Shown here: in pieces, positions 48,750 through 61,539 of the stretch
Layout of the letters: each line of letters starts with the position of its first letter
How positions within the stretch are numbered: the first letter of the stretch is position 1
NCBI GenBank assembly: GCA_012932295.1
Contig: JAAONU010000001.1
Coordinates: 3,286,001-3,350,000, forward strand
Reading direction: 5' to 3'
From: Cyclina sinensis
Lineage: Eukaryota > Mollusca > Bivalvia > Venerida > Veneridae
Length of the DNA stretch: 64,000 nucleotides
Position numbers and translations under genes: made by a program
The notes under the pieces: model-generated
What the model was told of the DNA's origin: nothing
Database searches by the model: none
Seen by the model: only the letters and a program-made list of their open reading frames with translations

Positions 48750-50325
48750 GGAAGTACAAACGAAACAACGATCAAACAATGAACTATGAACTTTTGTTTC
48801 CTTACCACTCGTTCTGACTATTAAATGCTTAACTGTACATAATTTAAATTGTGTGTACCTACCTATATGTACTGTATCCATGTATGATTTAAAAAATGAC
48901 GCAGTTAAAGCAATCCGAAAAGAAACATCTTATTAGTATCATTTTGAAGAACTAGATATGAAAAAGACAGTAAATATCGAGGGTTTGGTGTGACTATTTT
49001 TACTGTTGTACACCGTTTACTGCCGAAAACAAAAGTAAAATCGCCAACGTCGAGTTCACCCCAGGTACTGTTTAAACTTATTTCTAAATCATAACTTCAT
49101 CGATTTCTTCAATACAAACTATATTGTGAAGCTAAATTAAGGAACTACGATTAGTGTCGTAGAGGGCAGGGGACGTAAAGCGAAACATTTTATTAGTTTG
49201 CAAAGGATACAATGTGTTTATCTGAATTATAAACATTATAAAAAACATGAATGTTAATGACGGTACACCGTTTTCGCCCACCTACACCGCTTTTGATGTG
49301 TGATCTTAAGTTTATAGAAAAATATTAAACTCAGTAGACCTTATTTCGTTCCAACATTAATAGAACTTGGTTAAACTGTAAAATTTGGCTTAAAGTGTTT
49401 AATAATGTTCAGTTATGCATCGTTAAAGAAACTAGTTTACCAGGTTTTAACCTTTTATCGGTCTTAACACTTCATTTAAAAACAAACATGTATGATAATG
49501 AACCTTGGTAAAATTTTTGCCTTGACTAGTAAGGTTAAGCACGAGTTAAGCTTATGTTTGTGTTGGTGCGAATATAAAATAATATAACGTAGTTCTCATA
49601 CTATTACAAATGTGTGTTAGGCTAAAAAAACTAATTAGATAAATAATTTACCAAATAACTAAATAAGAATTCTTCTTTTTCTCCCGATGTGTCCATTTTT
49701 TAGTCTGAAATGAGAGCATTTCCAAACAAAACTAATATAATGGACTTAACTTTGAAAAAGGTGTGGCTACTAGACACCGTACACATGCTACTAAACCCTG
49801 TACATTGAACTACTACACCCCGTTCACTTTTTTGCAGTTTTTCGCAAATTTTGTAAAAGGTTGCTCCAGTTGGTGAATGACCACTCTAATACAAGTGGAG
49901 GAAAGTCTATATTTTATAATTCAATATGGATTTTGATACAGCAAATGTGTTTTGGGCTTGATATAGTGGAAAATATCAACATTGTTCGCTAAAGTCAACA
50001 AGGCTACAATTTACCGCCAAGTACACAGAAATACCAAATTTGCAGAAAAAAACCAGATACTGCTCTAAGACCAGACATTTTAACTTCACAATATCACAAT
50101 ATTGTTTAGTTTGGAGAAATCGATTAAGTTATGATTAAGAAATAAGTTGAAACATTACCTGGGATGAACTCGACGTTGGCGATTGTACTTTTGTTTTCGG
50201 CGTTTTGATGGGTTATTTCCGGCGAACGGTGTACAACAGTGATTTCTTTCGTCCAGTTATATTTTAAAAGATGATACATGTATGTATTCCTATAGCTATG
50301 AAGACCAACCAGTAGCAAGGTACCT
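48750..50325. other. Gene-free AT-rich stretch
   Basis: I see no exons or tandem repeats. Two similar short stretches, 'GCCGAAAACAAAAGTAAAAT' near 49022 and 'TGTACTTTTGTTTTCGGCG' near 50186, are inverted to each other and may be ends of a larger element (see findings). Confidence 0.5.
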
Positions 50326-50329
50326 TATC

Positions 50330-51411
50330 TGTACAAACTTGGTAGATGACCTCTAGCTGATGCTCCATTAAAAATACTAAGTTATAGGCTTTGTGGTTTC
50401 AGACCAGAAGTTTTTTATAAAGGGAGATTATACAGGGAAGTTTTGCCTAAATAAGCCTATGTAAAATCAACTGACCCAGGGGCAGGGCCAAATTTAATCC
50501 AAGGGGCACAATTTAAACAAACAAGGTAGAACTCCACTAGACAATGCTACTGTAAAATCAATGACCACAGGGTGGGGCTAAATTTGATCCCAGAGGTATA
50601 ATTTGAACAAACTTGGTAGAGGTCCACTAGACAATGCTACATACCGAATCTTTAGGCTCGGGGCTTTGTGGTTATAGACAAGAAGATTTTCAAAGTTTTC
50701 CCCATATAAGCCTATGCAAAATGAATTGACCCCCGGGGCAGGGCCAAATTTGACCCTAGGGGTATAATTCGAACAAACTATTAAGAAGTCCACTAGACAT
50801 ACAATACCAAATTTTAAGGCTCAGGGCCTTGTGGTTTCAGACAAGAAGATTTCAAAATGTTCCCTATATAAGCCTAGGTAAAATCAATTGACCCCCGGGC
50901 AGGGCCAAATTTGACCTCTTGGGTATAATTCAACAAACTTGGTAGGGGTCCACTAGACAATGCTACATACAAAATCTTAAGGCTCAGGGCCGTGTGGTTT
51001 CAGACAAGAAGATTTTTAAGTTTCCCTATATAAACCTATGTAAAATTAATTGACGCCCCGGGGCGGGGCCAAATTTGACCCCATGGGTATAATTTGAACA
51101 TATTTGGTAGAGGTCCACTAAAAATGCTACATACCAAATCTTAAGGCTCATGGCATTGTCGTTTCAGACAAGAAAATTTTCAAAGTTTTTCCTTTCAGGT
51201 GCCATAGCAACCAGAGTTCTTGATGGAATTGAATTCTTTGAACATCTTTGGTAGAGCTTCATACAAGGAATATCCCAGGCATGATTTGTTTGCTTAGCGG
51301 TTTAGAAGGAGAAGTCGTTCAAGTCAAATTGTTGACGACGCAAGACAGACGCCGGACAATCAATGATCCCAATAGCTCAACTTTGAGCACTTTGTGCTCA
51401 GGTGAGGTAAA
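50330..51411 (+). mobile_element. Helentron-like element, second copy
   Basis: It has the same ~165-bp core units ('GGTCCACTAGACAATGCTAC', 'CAAATCTTAAGGCTCAGGGC', 'GTGGTTTCAGACAAGAAG') spaced 160-185 bp apart, with one 90-bp short unit. The right hairpin is TGAGCAC-TTT-GTGCTCA (51384-51400), followed by GGTGAGGTAA. The left end is truncated, joining non-repeat sequence near 50325. Confidence 0.65.
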
Positions 51412-51514
51412 AAGAACTTGCCCCATCAGTAAGACAATAAATTTTCAATGACAACTAAATAAAGTTGGCACAGTTTATGCCTTTCACCTACTATCTCAAG
51501 CTTTCACCCCTATC

Positions 51515-51800
51515 TATCTATTTGAGTTTATTCATCGTCGGTACCGGTTATCCATATGATTGTCGCCCCCACCCCATGAAGAGATTAATTATTATTTTAT
51601 GTTGCAGGGGAGTGCAAGATACAGAAAGCATCCTATTTTAGACACCCCTGGTTCTTTAGCAAGCTAAGTGTACAGCACAGAGGACCTCAGTTTAACGTCT
51701 CATCCGAAAGACCAGTTTTAATGTCAGTGGAGGAGCGGGGGATCGATCTCGCAATCGCTAAGTTTCCAGTCCAGTGCATTACCACTGGATCTCTCAGCAG
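51515..51800 (-). mobile_element. tRNA-derived SINE, family A, intergenic copy
   Basis: Blocks are 'CGTCGGTACCGGTTATCC', 'GGAGTGCAAGATACAGAAAG', 'GACCTCAGTTTAACGTCTCA', 'GGGGGATCGATCTCGCAATC' and 'CCAGTCCAGTGCATTACCAC'. It is about 290 bp, in the same orientation as the other two. Confidence 0.7.
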
Positions 51801-52179
51801 TAACTGATAAACAAAAGTGATTCGGGTAACCTCAGGCAATTGTCAGATTACGTTTATTGTCTTTAGACCGTCTTTATTTTACTAGTTACGATATTGCATT
51901 GAGCCATGATAACTATACAGCCGGATATATATTATATGTATTTTCGTGAAAGTTCCCGTCACTGATGTCGAGTTGGTGAGAAACTTTACTCAAACTCGAG
52001 CTGAATTTGTCACGACTGATGGTCAAATATTTGAACTACGATGTTATATAAAGTTCAGAATATGTTTAGTCACACATTTTCGAAAGTAAATTACCTTACA
52101 GGAAAGACTAGTTAATACTTTGTCACGATGCAAAGGTTCTAGAAACATAGCCAAGACCCTTTACATGCTTTGCAATTAA

Positions 52180-53830
52180 AACCAAGAGGGTCATGATTGC
52201 TCTGCATCACTCCATGCATACCTTATCAAAATAGTTGTCAATTTAGATCCGTGACAAAACTCTGCACCAAACTTTCAGAGTTCAAAAGGTTTTACATCAA
52301 TCGAAATTTGAAACCTAGTTTTTGACCGATAAACCATATTGTATGATCTAGTCTAGAATTTCTCTTTTGAGCTCAGAAGACAGATTTCTGACAGTTTCAT
52401 AAATGCTAAGTAAAAAATGAGCTCTAGGGTGTTCACATGTGTCTCCTTTGATCTTGCACTCCTAGGTTCTAACTCCTCCTGAGTCAGACTTTTCTAATGC
52501 TCTATGCTGATGACATGGTGCCAGAGTTTCAAACTTGTCCTACAACTCATAAAAGACAGACAAATGGACCAAAATGACCATATACAGAAGCAGTGGGGGA
52601 TTTATCATATGTAAACATTACATTCCTTAAAAAAGAGAAGAAAATATGCATATGCATGTTGAGGGTGAGCTACTGTGGGCGTCTTTCCTCCGTACACATT
52701 TACCTTGTTAACACTTTTCAGGTCACATTTAACATTCAATCATTCTGAAAATTGGTCATGATCTTAAACTTAAACATCTCCAGGTCAAGTTCGAAACTGG
52801 GCCATATTGGATCAAAATATAAGTTATCAGGCCAAATTAAAGGAAAACCTTGTGAGCACTATAGAGTCCACAATTTTGATCAAGTCCTTATGAAAGTTGT
52901 ATAGAATGTTTGCCTTGATGATAATCAAATGTGTTCGAAGCTGGGTCACACTAGGTCAAAATCTAGGTCAAAAGGCCAAACAAAGGAAACACCTTGTTAA
53001 CACTAAGTTTTTGGTCAAGTTTAATGAAAGTTGCTCAGAATGTTTGCCTTTGTGAAATCTCAAATAAGTTCCTTAACTGGGTCATGTAGGACCAGAAACA
53101 AGGTCACCAGGCCAAATAAAAGGAAAACATTATCCTCTAGAGCACACACTTTTGATCAAGTCTTAATGAAAGTTGCTCGGAATATTTACAATAATGTTCT
53201 ATATATTTAATTCCTGTATTGTGAAATTCTTTAACAAACACTGTTCTTTTATTCACTTTTATGTATGAGTTATTCCAAATTATCTCTTTTGTATATTTTC
53301 ATGGTTATCATTAAAGTTTATTTTACTCCAGCTGGTAACAATATTACACAGACATTCATTCTTGAACATTTTCTTGACATCATTCTCGTGAAGAGTTGAT
53401 TCAAAAACTAATTTTTCAACCCACCTTTCTAATTAATTTATATAGATATTTTTACTGTCACCTTGGTTACTTTCATCTAAAGTTCTATACAGCCAGCTAA
53501 ATTTGATTGTATTTAATTTTGCTTTCAGGTCAACCATATTTAAGCCTCTCTTTTCAATATCAAGTCTAATTATTTTTCTCGCAATTTTCTCTGGTTAATT
53601 ATCCCACAAACTGATGAAATAGTTTGTTTATTTCATTTATCGTACTTCCATGGTTAAGTTCAGAAGTGGGTCAAAAAGTAGGTCACCAGGTCAAATCATA
53701 CAAAAACCTTATTGTTGGCACCACGGAGACAATATTGCCAGAGGACATATGTTCTGTCCAAACATAATGAAAATTGGTCTACCAGCACAGTAGGCAAGGT
53801 CTTGGTAGACACCATCAAGTACATCGTCAG
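52180..53830. mobile_element. Tandem-unit element with 'ATGAAAGTTGCTCAGAATGT' units
   Basis: After a 'CAAGAGGGTCATGATTGCTC' left end at ~52183, units of ~160-170 bp share 'GGCCAAAT(T)AAAGGAAAACC', 'TTTTGATCAAGT', 'ATGAAAGTTG' and 'CTGGGTCAC'. 53200-53640 is non-repetitive AT-rich DNA. A last unit is at 53650-53830. Confidence 0.6.
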
Positions 53831-53832
53831 CA

Positions 53833-54268
53833 TTTAAAGGGGCTGTGCTCCAGATGACACAAAAAAGAAAGTTTTCTTGTATTATAACTTTCTTGTGATA
53901 TTTATGACTAATGCTTAAAAAACTGACTAACTGACAAAAATAAGTCAGGTAATCACATTATAAATTGATTTTTTTTCCTTTCATACTGCTATACCGTAAC
54001 GCGACGGTATAACTATATTGTATAAGATTTAAAGTAAACGATATTTATTTTACATGTGGCGATAGTGGTGACAGCTAAAGCGTTGTTAATATTTCGTTAA
54101 CATGAGGGTCCACAGTTCAAATCCGACTGAAGCGAATATATTTCTTTTTGTTCTATTTTGACTTTTATAATCAGTTTTGAAGTAAAATATCATGTTGTTA
54201 TAATCTCACGGCATCTAGATATCTAAGTAATAAAAAATATATCAAATCTGGAGTACAGCCTCTTTAAA
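53833..54268. mobile_element. TIR element with a tRNA-like core
   Basis: The ends are inverted repeats of 23 bp with two mismatches: left 'TTTAAAGGGGCTGTGCTCCA', right 'TGGAGTACAGCCTCTTTAAA'. TTTAAA is itself a palindrome and could be a TTAA-type target duplication. Near the middle (54058-54120) is a tRNA-like segment with a box B (GTTCAAATCC) and an anticodon-like arm TGTTAA/TTAACA with a 7-nt loop. There is no coding capacity. Confidence 0.7.
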
Positions 54269-54604
54269 TATCATATACTACTAATTATCAATGTAGGAAA
54301 TATCATAACAAACCAGTGCCTTAAGTGATCATATGGTAAAGTTTATTTTTAATGTGAATTATTTAACACATGTTATCAGACACCGCCTAAAACATTTGTT
54401 TACACAGTGCAAGACAAATATATATTGCAAGACAAGAGCAGTGTCTATCTCAACATTAAATAAAAACTTTAAGTATCTGTATCCTCTGAGATTAAGTAGA
54501 TATGGACCTTCAATGGAAAAAAGTTATCTATGTGTTTTCATGAAGGCTCAGTGAAGGTTAAAACATACTATCACCCACTGTACACTGGCATTTCAAAAGA
54601 AAAC

Positions 54605-55770
54605 AACAGCTCTGCTGGGCGGAGCATTATATACCCGAAGGGTGTTTTTTCTAAGTATGATGCATTTGTGGTATAAGGGAGGAACCTTTGGCTTTAAAAT
54701 TAAATGATTTGCTTTAAATTTTGAATTTCTGACCTTTGACCTAGTGAGTCACAATCAATAGGGGTCAGTCACTCAATGTGTGCGACCATTATATGCATTT
54801 TGAAATCTATATGACAAATTGTTGTCGAGTTACAGAGTGTAAATGATTCTAAACATTTAGGCCAGTGTGACCTTGACCTTTGACATACTGACCCCAGAAT
54901 GTATCGGGGTCATCCACTCAATGTGTGCAATCACGATATAAAGTTTGAAGTCTCTAGAACAAATTATTGTCAAGTTACACGGCGAAAAAGGTTTTCAGTA
55001 ATAAGGTCACTGTGACCTTGACCTTTTACCTACTCAACCCAAAATCATTAGGGGTAATTCACTCAATGTTTGCAACCATTACTTGAATTGCGAAGTCTCT
55101 AAGACAAATGGTTGTCAAGTGACAGAGTGTAAATGATTCTAAACATTTAGGTCACTATGACCTTGACCCCAATATGTATCGGGTCATCCACTCAAATGTG
55201 TGCAATCATGATGTAAAGTTTGAAATCTCTAGAACAAATGATTGTCAAGTTACATGCGGAAATTGTTTTCAATGTTAAGGTCTATGTGACCTTGACCTTT
55301 GAGCTACTGACCCCAAAATCAATAGAGGCAATGTGTGCAACCATAAGATGAATTTTGAAATCTATATGACAAATGGTTGTCGAGTTACACTTTGTACAGA
55401 GTGTAAATGATTCTAAACATTTAGGTCACTGTGACCTTGACCTTTGACATACTGACCCCAAAATGTATAGGGGGTCATCCACTCAATGTGTGCAATTATG
55501 ATATAATGATTGAAGTCTCTATTAACAAATGATTGTCAAGTTATATGACGGAAATGGTTTTCATTGTTAAGGTCTATGTGACCTTGACCTTTGAGCTACT
55601 GACTCCAAAATCAATTGGGGTCATTCACTTAATGTGGGAAATAATCACATGAGGATAAAAGACTGTAGGCCAATGAGTACTCAAGTTATCCTCCAGAAAC
55701 TAAATCGCTAACGGACGGACAGACAGATGCCCTGGACCATAGCATAATATGCCCCCTTCGGGCATATAAC
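54605..55770. mobile_element. Tandem-unit element ending in CCCTTCGGGCAT
   Basis: The left end has 'ATATACCCGAAGGGTG' and the right end 'ATGCCCCCTTCGGGCATATA', which are related as inverted ends. 'GTGACCTTGACC' recurs at about 54866, 55011, 55154, 55284, 55429 and 55576 (130-147 bp apart). Two unit types alternate ('ACATTTAGGTCACTGTGACC' and 'TGTTAAGGTCTATGTGACC'), giving a dimer of ~290 bp. A 'GACGGACGGACAGACAG' stretch precedes the right end. Confidence 0.7.
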
Positions 55771-56399
55771 AACAAACAATCATGTAGTTTTTTAAGTATA
55801 TTGATTGAATGTGTTATAGTAATACTGAATGATGCCATCTGATTCCAAAATTCACCAAGACAACTTGCTCTTGTTTGTTATTATGAAAACCTGTTAGGGC
55901 AATTGTAATGTTGGCGCACTCTAGAACCTGCTTTAAATGGGCTGTTGCAAATGTTTTGCCACTGACCGTTCCAACTACAGTAAAAAACACAGTCTCCCTA
56001 CACAGTCAAAGAGCGGTAACCCCTCGGATTCTCTTTTTCGTTAATTGTTTGTGGTGTCTTTTTTTTAACTGATCTATCAATAAATTTATGCTACCTCTTT
56101 TACCGCTTTTTGACTGAGAAGGGAGACTGTGTTTTTTACTGTTGTTTTTCGTGATATGCAGTTTCACTATTCAAAAAAAGAAACAAGAAAAAAGCATCAC
56201 AGAACAGATGCAATATGCGCCCGTCAGCGTAGGCTGCAAACGATGCTGCCAGACATTTCACATGACACTTCACAGCTATATGGAAAACATCAGTTAAGCA
56301 GGAATAGTTTTACAACTCTATGTTGAAACGACACTAAAACACTCTTATCAATAAACCATAAAATATCTTCAAGTCAGTTACTTTAATAATAATCAAAGT

Positions 56400-58110
56400 A
56401 TTCTCTGGACAAAAATTCTTTATAAAACCAAAGAAATGTAGCTAATTTACAGCTGGAAAAGTAGAATTATTCTTCTTGGACAACGCACTTTTCCTTGACA
56501 AAAGCTAACTATATTTTAAGTTTCATATCAAATCACTTCACAGTTTTAAAGTAATCCTCTGGACAAAAATTAATTCAGAAGGGAGATAATTAAAAAAAGG
56601 GGACCAGATAGAGTTATGGTTCTTGTGCACTCTATCTTTCAAGACAATCCCTTTCATAGTGTTCAAGTTATGCCTCGGACAAATTCATTAAAAAAGATAA
56701 GGAAGGGGAGATTATTTGAAACTGTATAAGATAGAGTTATATTTCTTTCGAAATGCACTTCTCCTTGTCGCCAGCTATCTTTAATTCAAGTTTAAGATCC
56801 ATCAACTACACACTTTTAAAGTTATGCCCCAGTCAAAATCTTTTAAAGACGGGAGATAAATAAAAAATGGGACCAGATAGAATTATGGTTCTTGTGCAAT
56901 GCATTTTTACTTCTTATCATCTATCTTTACTATAAATGTCAAGTCAATTCCTTTCATACTGTTCAAGAAATGCTCCTGACAAAAATTCATTATAAAACTA
57001 GAAAAGGTAAAATAACTCAAACAAAAGAAAAAGACAAGGTAGAGTTATACTACTTGGGTATTGCATTTTTACTTGTCATCATCTATTTGTATTTTAAGTT
57101 TTACATCAAGTCACTTCAAAGTTTTAAAGTAATGCTCTGGAAAAAAAAGATTACAAAGGGAGATAATTAAAAAATGGGATCAGTTAACGTTACAGTTCTT
57201 GAGCAATGCACTTTTACTTCTTACAATCTATCTTCATCTTAAATTTAAAGACAATCTCTTATAGAGTGTTCAAGTTACGCTCCAGACAAAATTTCATTAT
57301 AGAAATTAAAAAGGGGAGATTTTAAAAAAGATTGATAAGGTAGAGTTATGCTTTAGATATTTCACTTCATCTTGTCGCCATCTACTGAAATTTTAAGTTT
57401 CACATCAATTCACTTCATAGTTTATAAGTTATGCTCCTGACAAAAAAATTAAAATGGGTAGAAAACAAAAAAAATGAAACCAGGTAGAGCTATGGTTCTT
57501 GTGCACTGAACTTTTACTTTTTATAATCTATCTTTATCGTAAGTTTCAAGACAATGCCTTTCATAGTGATCAAGTTATGCTCCGGACAAAAAATTCATAA
57601 TTAAAAAACTTAAAAGGGGAGATAACAAAAAAAAACTGGATAAGGTAGACTTATGTTTCTTTTACATTGCAGTTCTCCTTGTCGCCAGCTATCTTTTGTT
57701 TAAAGTTTCACACCAATTGACAGTTTTCAAGTTATACTTCAGTCAAAAAGTTTTAAAGAGGGGAGATAATTTAAGAATGGGACAAGTAAGAGTTATAGCT
57801 CTTGTGCACTGCGCTGCATTTTTACTTCTTATAATCTATCTTTATCTTATGTTTTAGGTATATCCCTTCCATAATGTTTAAGTTATGCTCCAGACAAAAA
57901 TTCATTATTAAATTTTAAGAAGGGAATACACTAAAAACTGGATAATGTAGAGTTATGCTTTTTTGGTATTGCACGTCTTCTTGACAGCAGCTATCTGTAT
58001 TTTAAGTTTCACATCAATTCATTTAACAGTTTTAAAGCTATGCTCCGAACAAAAAAGTCAAGAGGGGAGATAATTAAAAAATTTGATCAGGTAAAGTTAT
58101 GGTTCCTGTG
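56400..58110. repeat. Dimeric ~300-bp tandem repeat (two ~150-bp half-units)
   Basis: 'GGGACCAGATAGAG' variants recur near 56602, 56869, 57176, 57476, 57779 and 58084, mostly 300-307 bp apart. Halfway between are 'GGATAAGGTAGAGTTATG' variants. Both halves share 'TTCAAGTTATGCTCCGGACAAAAATTC'-like text of limited identity and 'GGGAGATAA'. Confidence 0.75.
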
Positions 58111-58451
58111 CAATGCACTTCTATTTATTGCATGAAAACTGCACAGCAAGTTTAAAGACAGTCAGACAACAAGTAACAGAGATATGGTCCGGACAAAGTC
58201 TGAATGCTGCCTGCCCGAACACCCAGCCACCTGACTGCCATGGGGTTTCTCATAATACGACCGCCTTTCAACGGGCATGTAAAAAAACACAAACACATAC
58301 ACACAAAAAGTTTTGAGCAGTACATGTTTAAGAGCACTTACTCAACTGCAAATCACATGAATTTACAAGTACAGGTCATAATTACATACATTTAGATCTT
58401 TATCATTAGCATACAATTATCAATACAAGGGTTTTCATTATTTACACTAAT

Positions 58452-58530
58452 AAGAGGGCCATGATGGCCCTCAATTGCTCATCTGAGGATATATGCCTAT
58501 CAGCTTAGGTGAGCTAACAACTGGTAAACT
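58452..58530 (+). mobile_element. Solo left end of a Helentron-like element
   Basis: It carries the same hairpin AGGGCCATGATGGCCCT as the element at 44762, followed by 'TGCTCATCTGAGG'. About 40 bp on, 'AGGTGAGCTAAC' resembles the right end, so the element may be deleted internally. Confidence 0.55.
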
Positions 58531-58869
58531 GGATTCTCATTTGCTTAAAGGTAAACATTACATATAACCATATATACTATGAGTTTACGGTTTGTAAGCA
58601 CATGCAAGCAAAATTCGAATGACCTTAGATTTTCCTACTCAATCAACACCACCTAAAGCTTCATGTATTTCCATGAACATTTTAAATCTAATGACAAGGA
58701 CATTGTTGGAAACTGTGTCATGATTGGTTCAAGAATAACATTTCAAAAATGAATGTAAAAAAAGTACACTGACAATAACAGAATTGTATAAAAGATAAAC
58801 AACAATTTCAAATATGTATGGAAGAAAACAAACCACAGCTAATCTGATAAAAATCAATACCATACTAAT

Positions 58870-59040
58870 AATATCTATCCATACACACTTCCTAAAATAT
58901 CTATCCATGCACACTTCCTTAATAAGATCTATCCCTGCACACTTCCTTAATGAGATCTATCCATGCTCACTTCCTTAATAAGATCTATCCATGTACACTT
59001 CCTTAATGTAATCTATCCATGCACACTTACTTAATATCTA
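58870..59040. repeat. 28-bp tandem repeat, ~6 copies
   Basis: Units of 'GATCTATCCATGCACACTTC' plus 'CTTAATAA' with small variants. Confidence 0.85.
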
Positions 59041-59489
59041 TGAAAAAAAAGAAAAATGGAAAATTATCTTCATTCTGTACTGCAACGCTCATTCACAATC
59101 TCATTCAAAACATTAAGTTTCAAGTCTGTATCTTCAGGGACTTGCAGGTATCATTCCAGACAAAAAATATGAAATATAACAATGAGCAATAATCATAAAA
59201 GTATTCAACAGAAAATTACGGTTTCTGAGCACTGCATTCCTCATTTATACAATAATTCCATACAAGAAGTTTCAAGCTTATTTTCAATGGTTTTAGAACA
59301 ATGGTTCAGGCATAAAGATAATATATCAAGTTTTAGTACAGTCCAGTGTATGACCGAACATTGTAATAACTATTTACAAATTTATGGCAAAATTGACAAT
59401 TATACATTAAGTGAACAAAATCAAAACAATAAACTACTTACACTGTTTGGATTATGCATTATGATTACCATTGCAATTTAAACAGATAT

Positions 59490-61140
59490 TTTCAGCATTA
59501 CTATTATAACAAATGACTGCAGTATCATTACCATGCTATAGTTATAATTACAATTTCACAAACATTTTCACCATTTCCATTACAACAAACTAATGCAGTA
59601 CCATTACCATTGCCATTACACAAACATTTTCACCATTACTTGAAATTAATGCATAATCCTTACTTTACCATGGTAATGTATTACAATTAACAATAATTAT
59701 ATGAAATGACAGCCAAACAGTGTTTCTAGAAGCATCAGATGGTAACTCAAAATGAAATTTTAATATTTCCATCTTGATTCTTACATGAAATGACACTGTA
59801 TGAGATTTAGATAGTGAAAATAGTCGATTATTGTCAAGACATTTTAAAGTGACTGACTCACAAAATTTTGCTGAAAATTTGTATCTTTAAAATTTAAGAG
59901 AAGTTAATATACTATAGAAAAACATAATATCATGGTTCTATATACCATGAAAACTGAAAAAAAAGTTCTGACTTAACCATGTCGAACCCAATGACCTTTC
60001 GGTCAGTAAAATATAGAGCAATGATCTACACCACTGAGCCACAGCGTCCAGTTATAAAGTTTCGTCAAATAAATCTTTTAATTGAAGTACCTACCCCGTG
60101 ATTAACGGGGTAAATGTTTTACCAATAAAAGTGTGTAAAACTTTATATTTTGATGTTTTTCTGTAACAAAAAATGAGTCAGTAACTTAGTTTAGATATGT
60201 TTTTCACAATTACAGCAAGAATTTCAAGATGTATAAACATTTTCTTTTTTTTTCATCGTCCGCCCATTTGTGAGTCAGTCACTTTAAAGGTCACCTGGAG
60301 TTTTATTAAGCATTTGCTCTGCAAAATGACAATGTTGATTGCTGTTTAATAGAAACTGCAGGCAACTGATGCTAGCAGAGAGCAGATGCTGCAGTTGCAA
60401 TTAACAAAGTAATTGAAAAGAAGTTGACCAATTATTGCCCTTTTGCTCAATAATACATTGCATAACTATTATATGTAATGAAAAAATAGCCCCATTACCA
60501 ATTAAAATACAATACTCCAAAAAATAATTACCTATAACCATTATCTGATACCCCATTCAGAGAAAGATAAAGTCAAAGAAACTTCAAAGTTAGGTTTCAA
60601 GGGTCTTTGAAAATGATTTAGGCACCAAAAAAATGCAAAAGTAAAAAAAAATAATTCTGAAAATATTTTATAGGGAGTTACTGGTCTAAAGCACTGCAGT
60701 CCATTTAAATTTTATCCATACATGAATCTTTATGAAATTACCTTCAAAAGGTCTTGTTGTAAAAGTCTGCACTGGAAAGCATACCTGGTGGACAGAAGGC
60801 AGTGCCTTTATGCTTCTTCAAAACTAATTCTAACTTCTACTAGCAAATTCGTTGAACTGATATCCCCCACTGAATGATACAAATCAAAAGAATGTTGCTC
60901 TTAAGTTTACATAGATCCTTGACCTTCGAATCTGAGTGTCAAATCATTTCTTATAATGAAACAATCCAATAAAAATTGAGCTGTGCCAAGCAAAAATAGC
61001 TCTTATAGAAAACGATGTCATTTGAGAGAAATTATGTCCAACATTTTTAAAAAAGCAGCAGAACAACAATTACTGCCTGAACCCTTAATATCTATGCACC
61101 TATGAAGTTTAATTTTGACACCTTGGATAATTTCTGAGTT
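59490..61140. other. Gene-free AT-rich stretch
   Basis: Imperfect 'CATTACCATTGCAATT'-like repeats near 59460-59650 and the minus-strand tRNA-like sequence at 59960 are the only structure seen. Confidence 0.45.
59960..60060 (-). mobile_element. tRNA-like sequence, probable SINE head on the minus strand
   Basis: The reverse complement has a box A 'TGGCTCAGTGG' and box B 'GGTTCGACATGG' at tRNA-like spacing. The arms do not form a full cloverleaf, so an intact tRNA gene is unlikely. Confidence 0.45.
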
Positions 61141-61314
61141 ATGGTCCGAACAAAAACAAGAGCACCATGGAATGGCGCCAATGCTCGTCATCTTTATTTA
61201 TTGGAAACGAGCTTGCGTGTACCTACCTATCTAAAAAAAAGAGATTCAAATACCCACTTATCCAAGAAAAAGAAACAGAAAGACAAAAGAAAATGTTTTT
61301 TTAATTGTTCTATT

Positions 61315-61324
61315 TGTGTGTGTG

Positions 61325-61356
<32 letters not shown>

Positions 61357-61500
61357 AGATGGGGGGGACCTCATTTCTAAATTTTTTTGGGGTGGTGGTG
61401 GATGGGGTGGGGGGGTAGTTCAAAGTTTGGGGGTGGCAAAAACTATTATTTGATTTTTTTGGGGTGGGGGTGGGGGGGGGGGAAGGTGGGTAGTGGGGAA
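61315..61500 (+). repeat. (GT)n followed by a G-run tract with quadruplex potential
   Basis: About 40 bp of GT/GTGC lead into repeated runs of 4-12 G's separated by T or TGG (61361-61500). Many windows fit four G-runs of three or more within 25 bp. Confidence 0.85.
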
Positions 61501-61539
61501 ATGCAGGATGTGGAGTGAAGAACCTTCCCTCTCATCTAA

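Noticed and set aside
54058..54120. tRNA-Lys(TTT) gene
   Set aside because: The 7-nt loop lacks the invariant U33 and no acceptor stem forms; it is inside a TIR element.
59182..59481. 99-codon ORF
   Set aside because: No ATG at the stated start, low-complexity AT-rich composition and no homology that I recognise.
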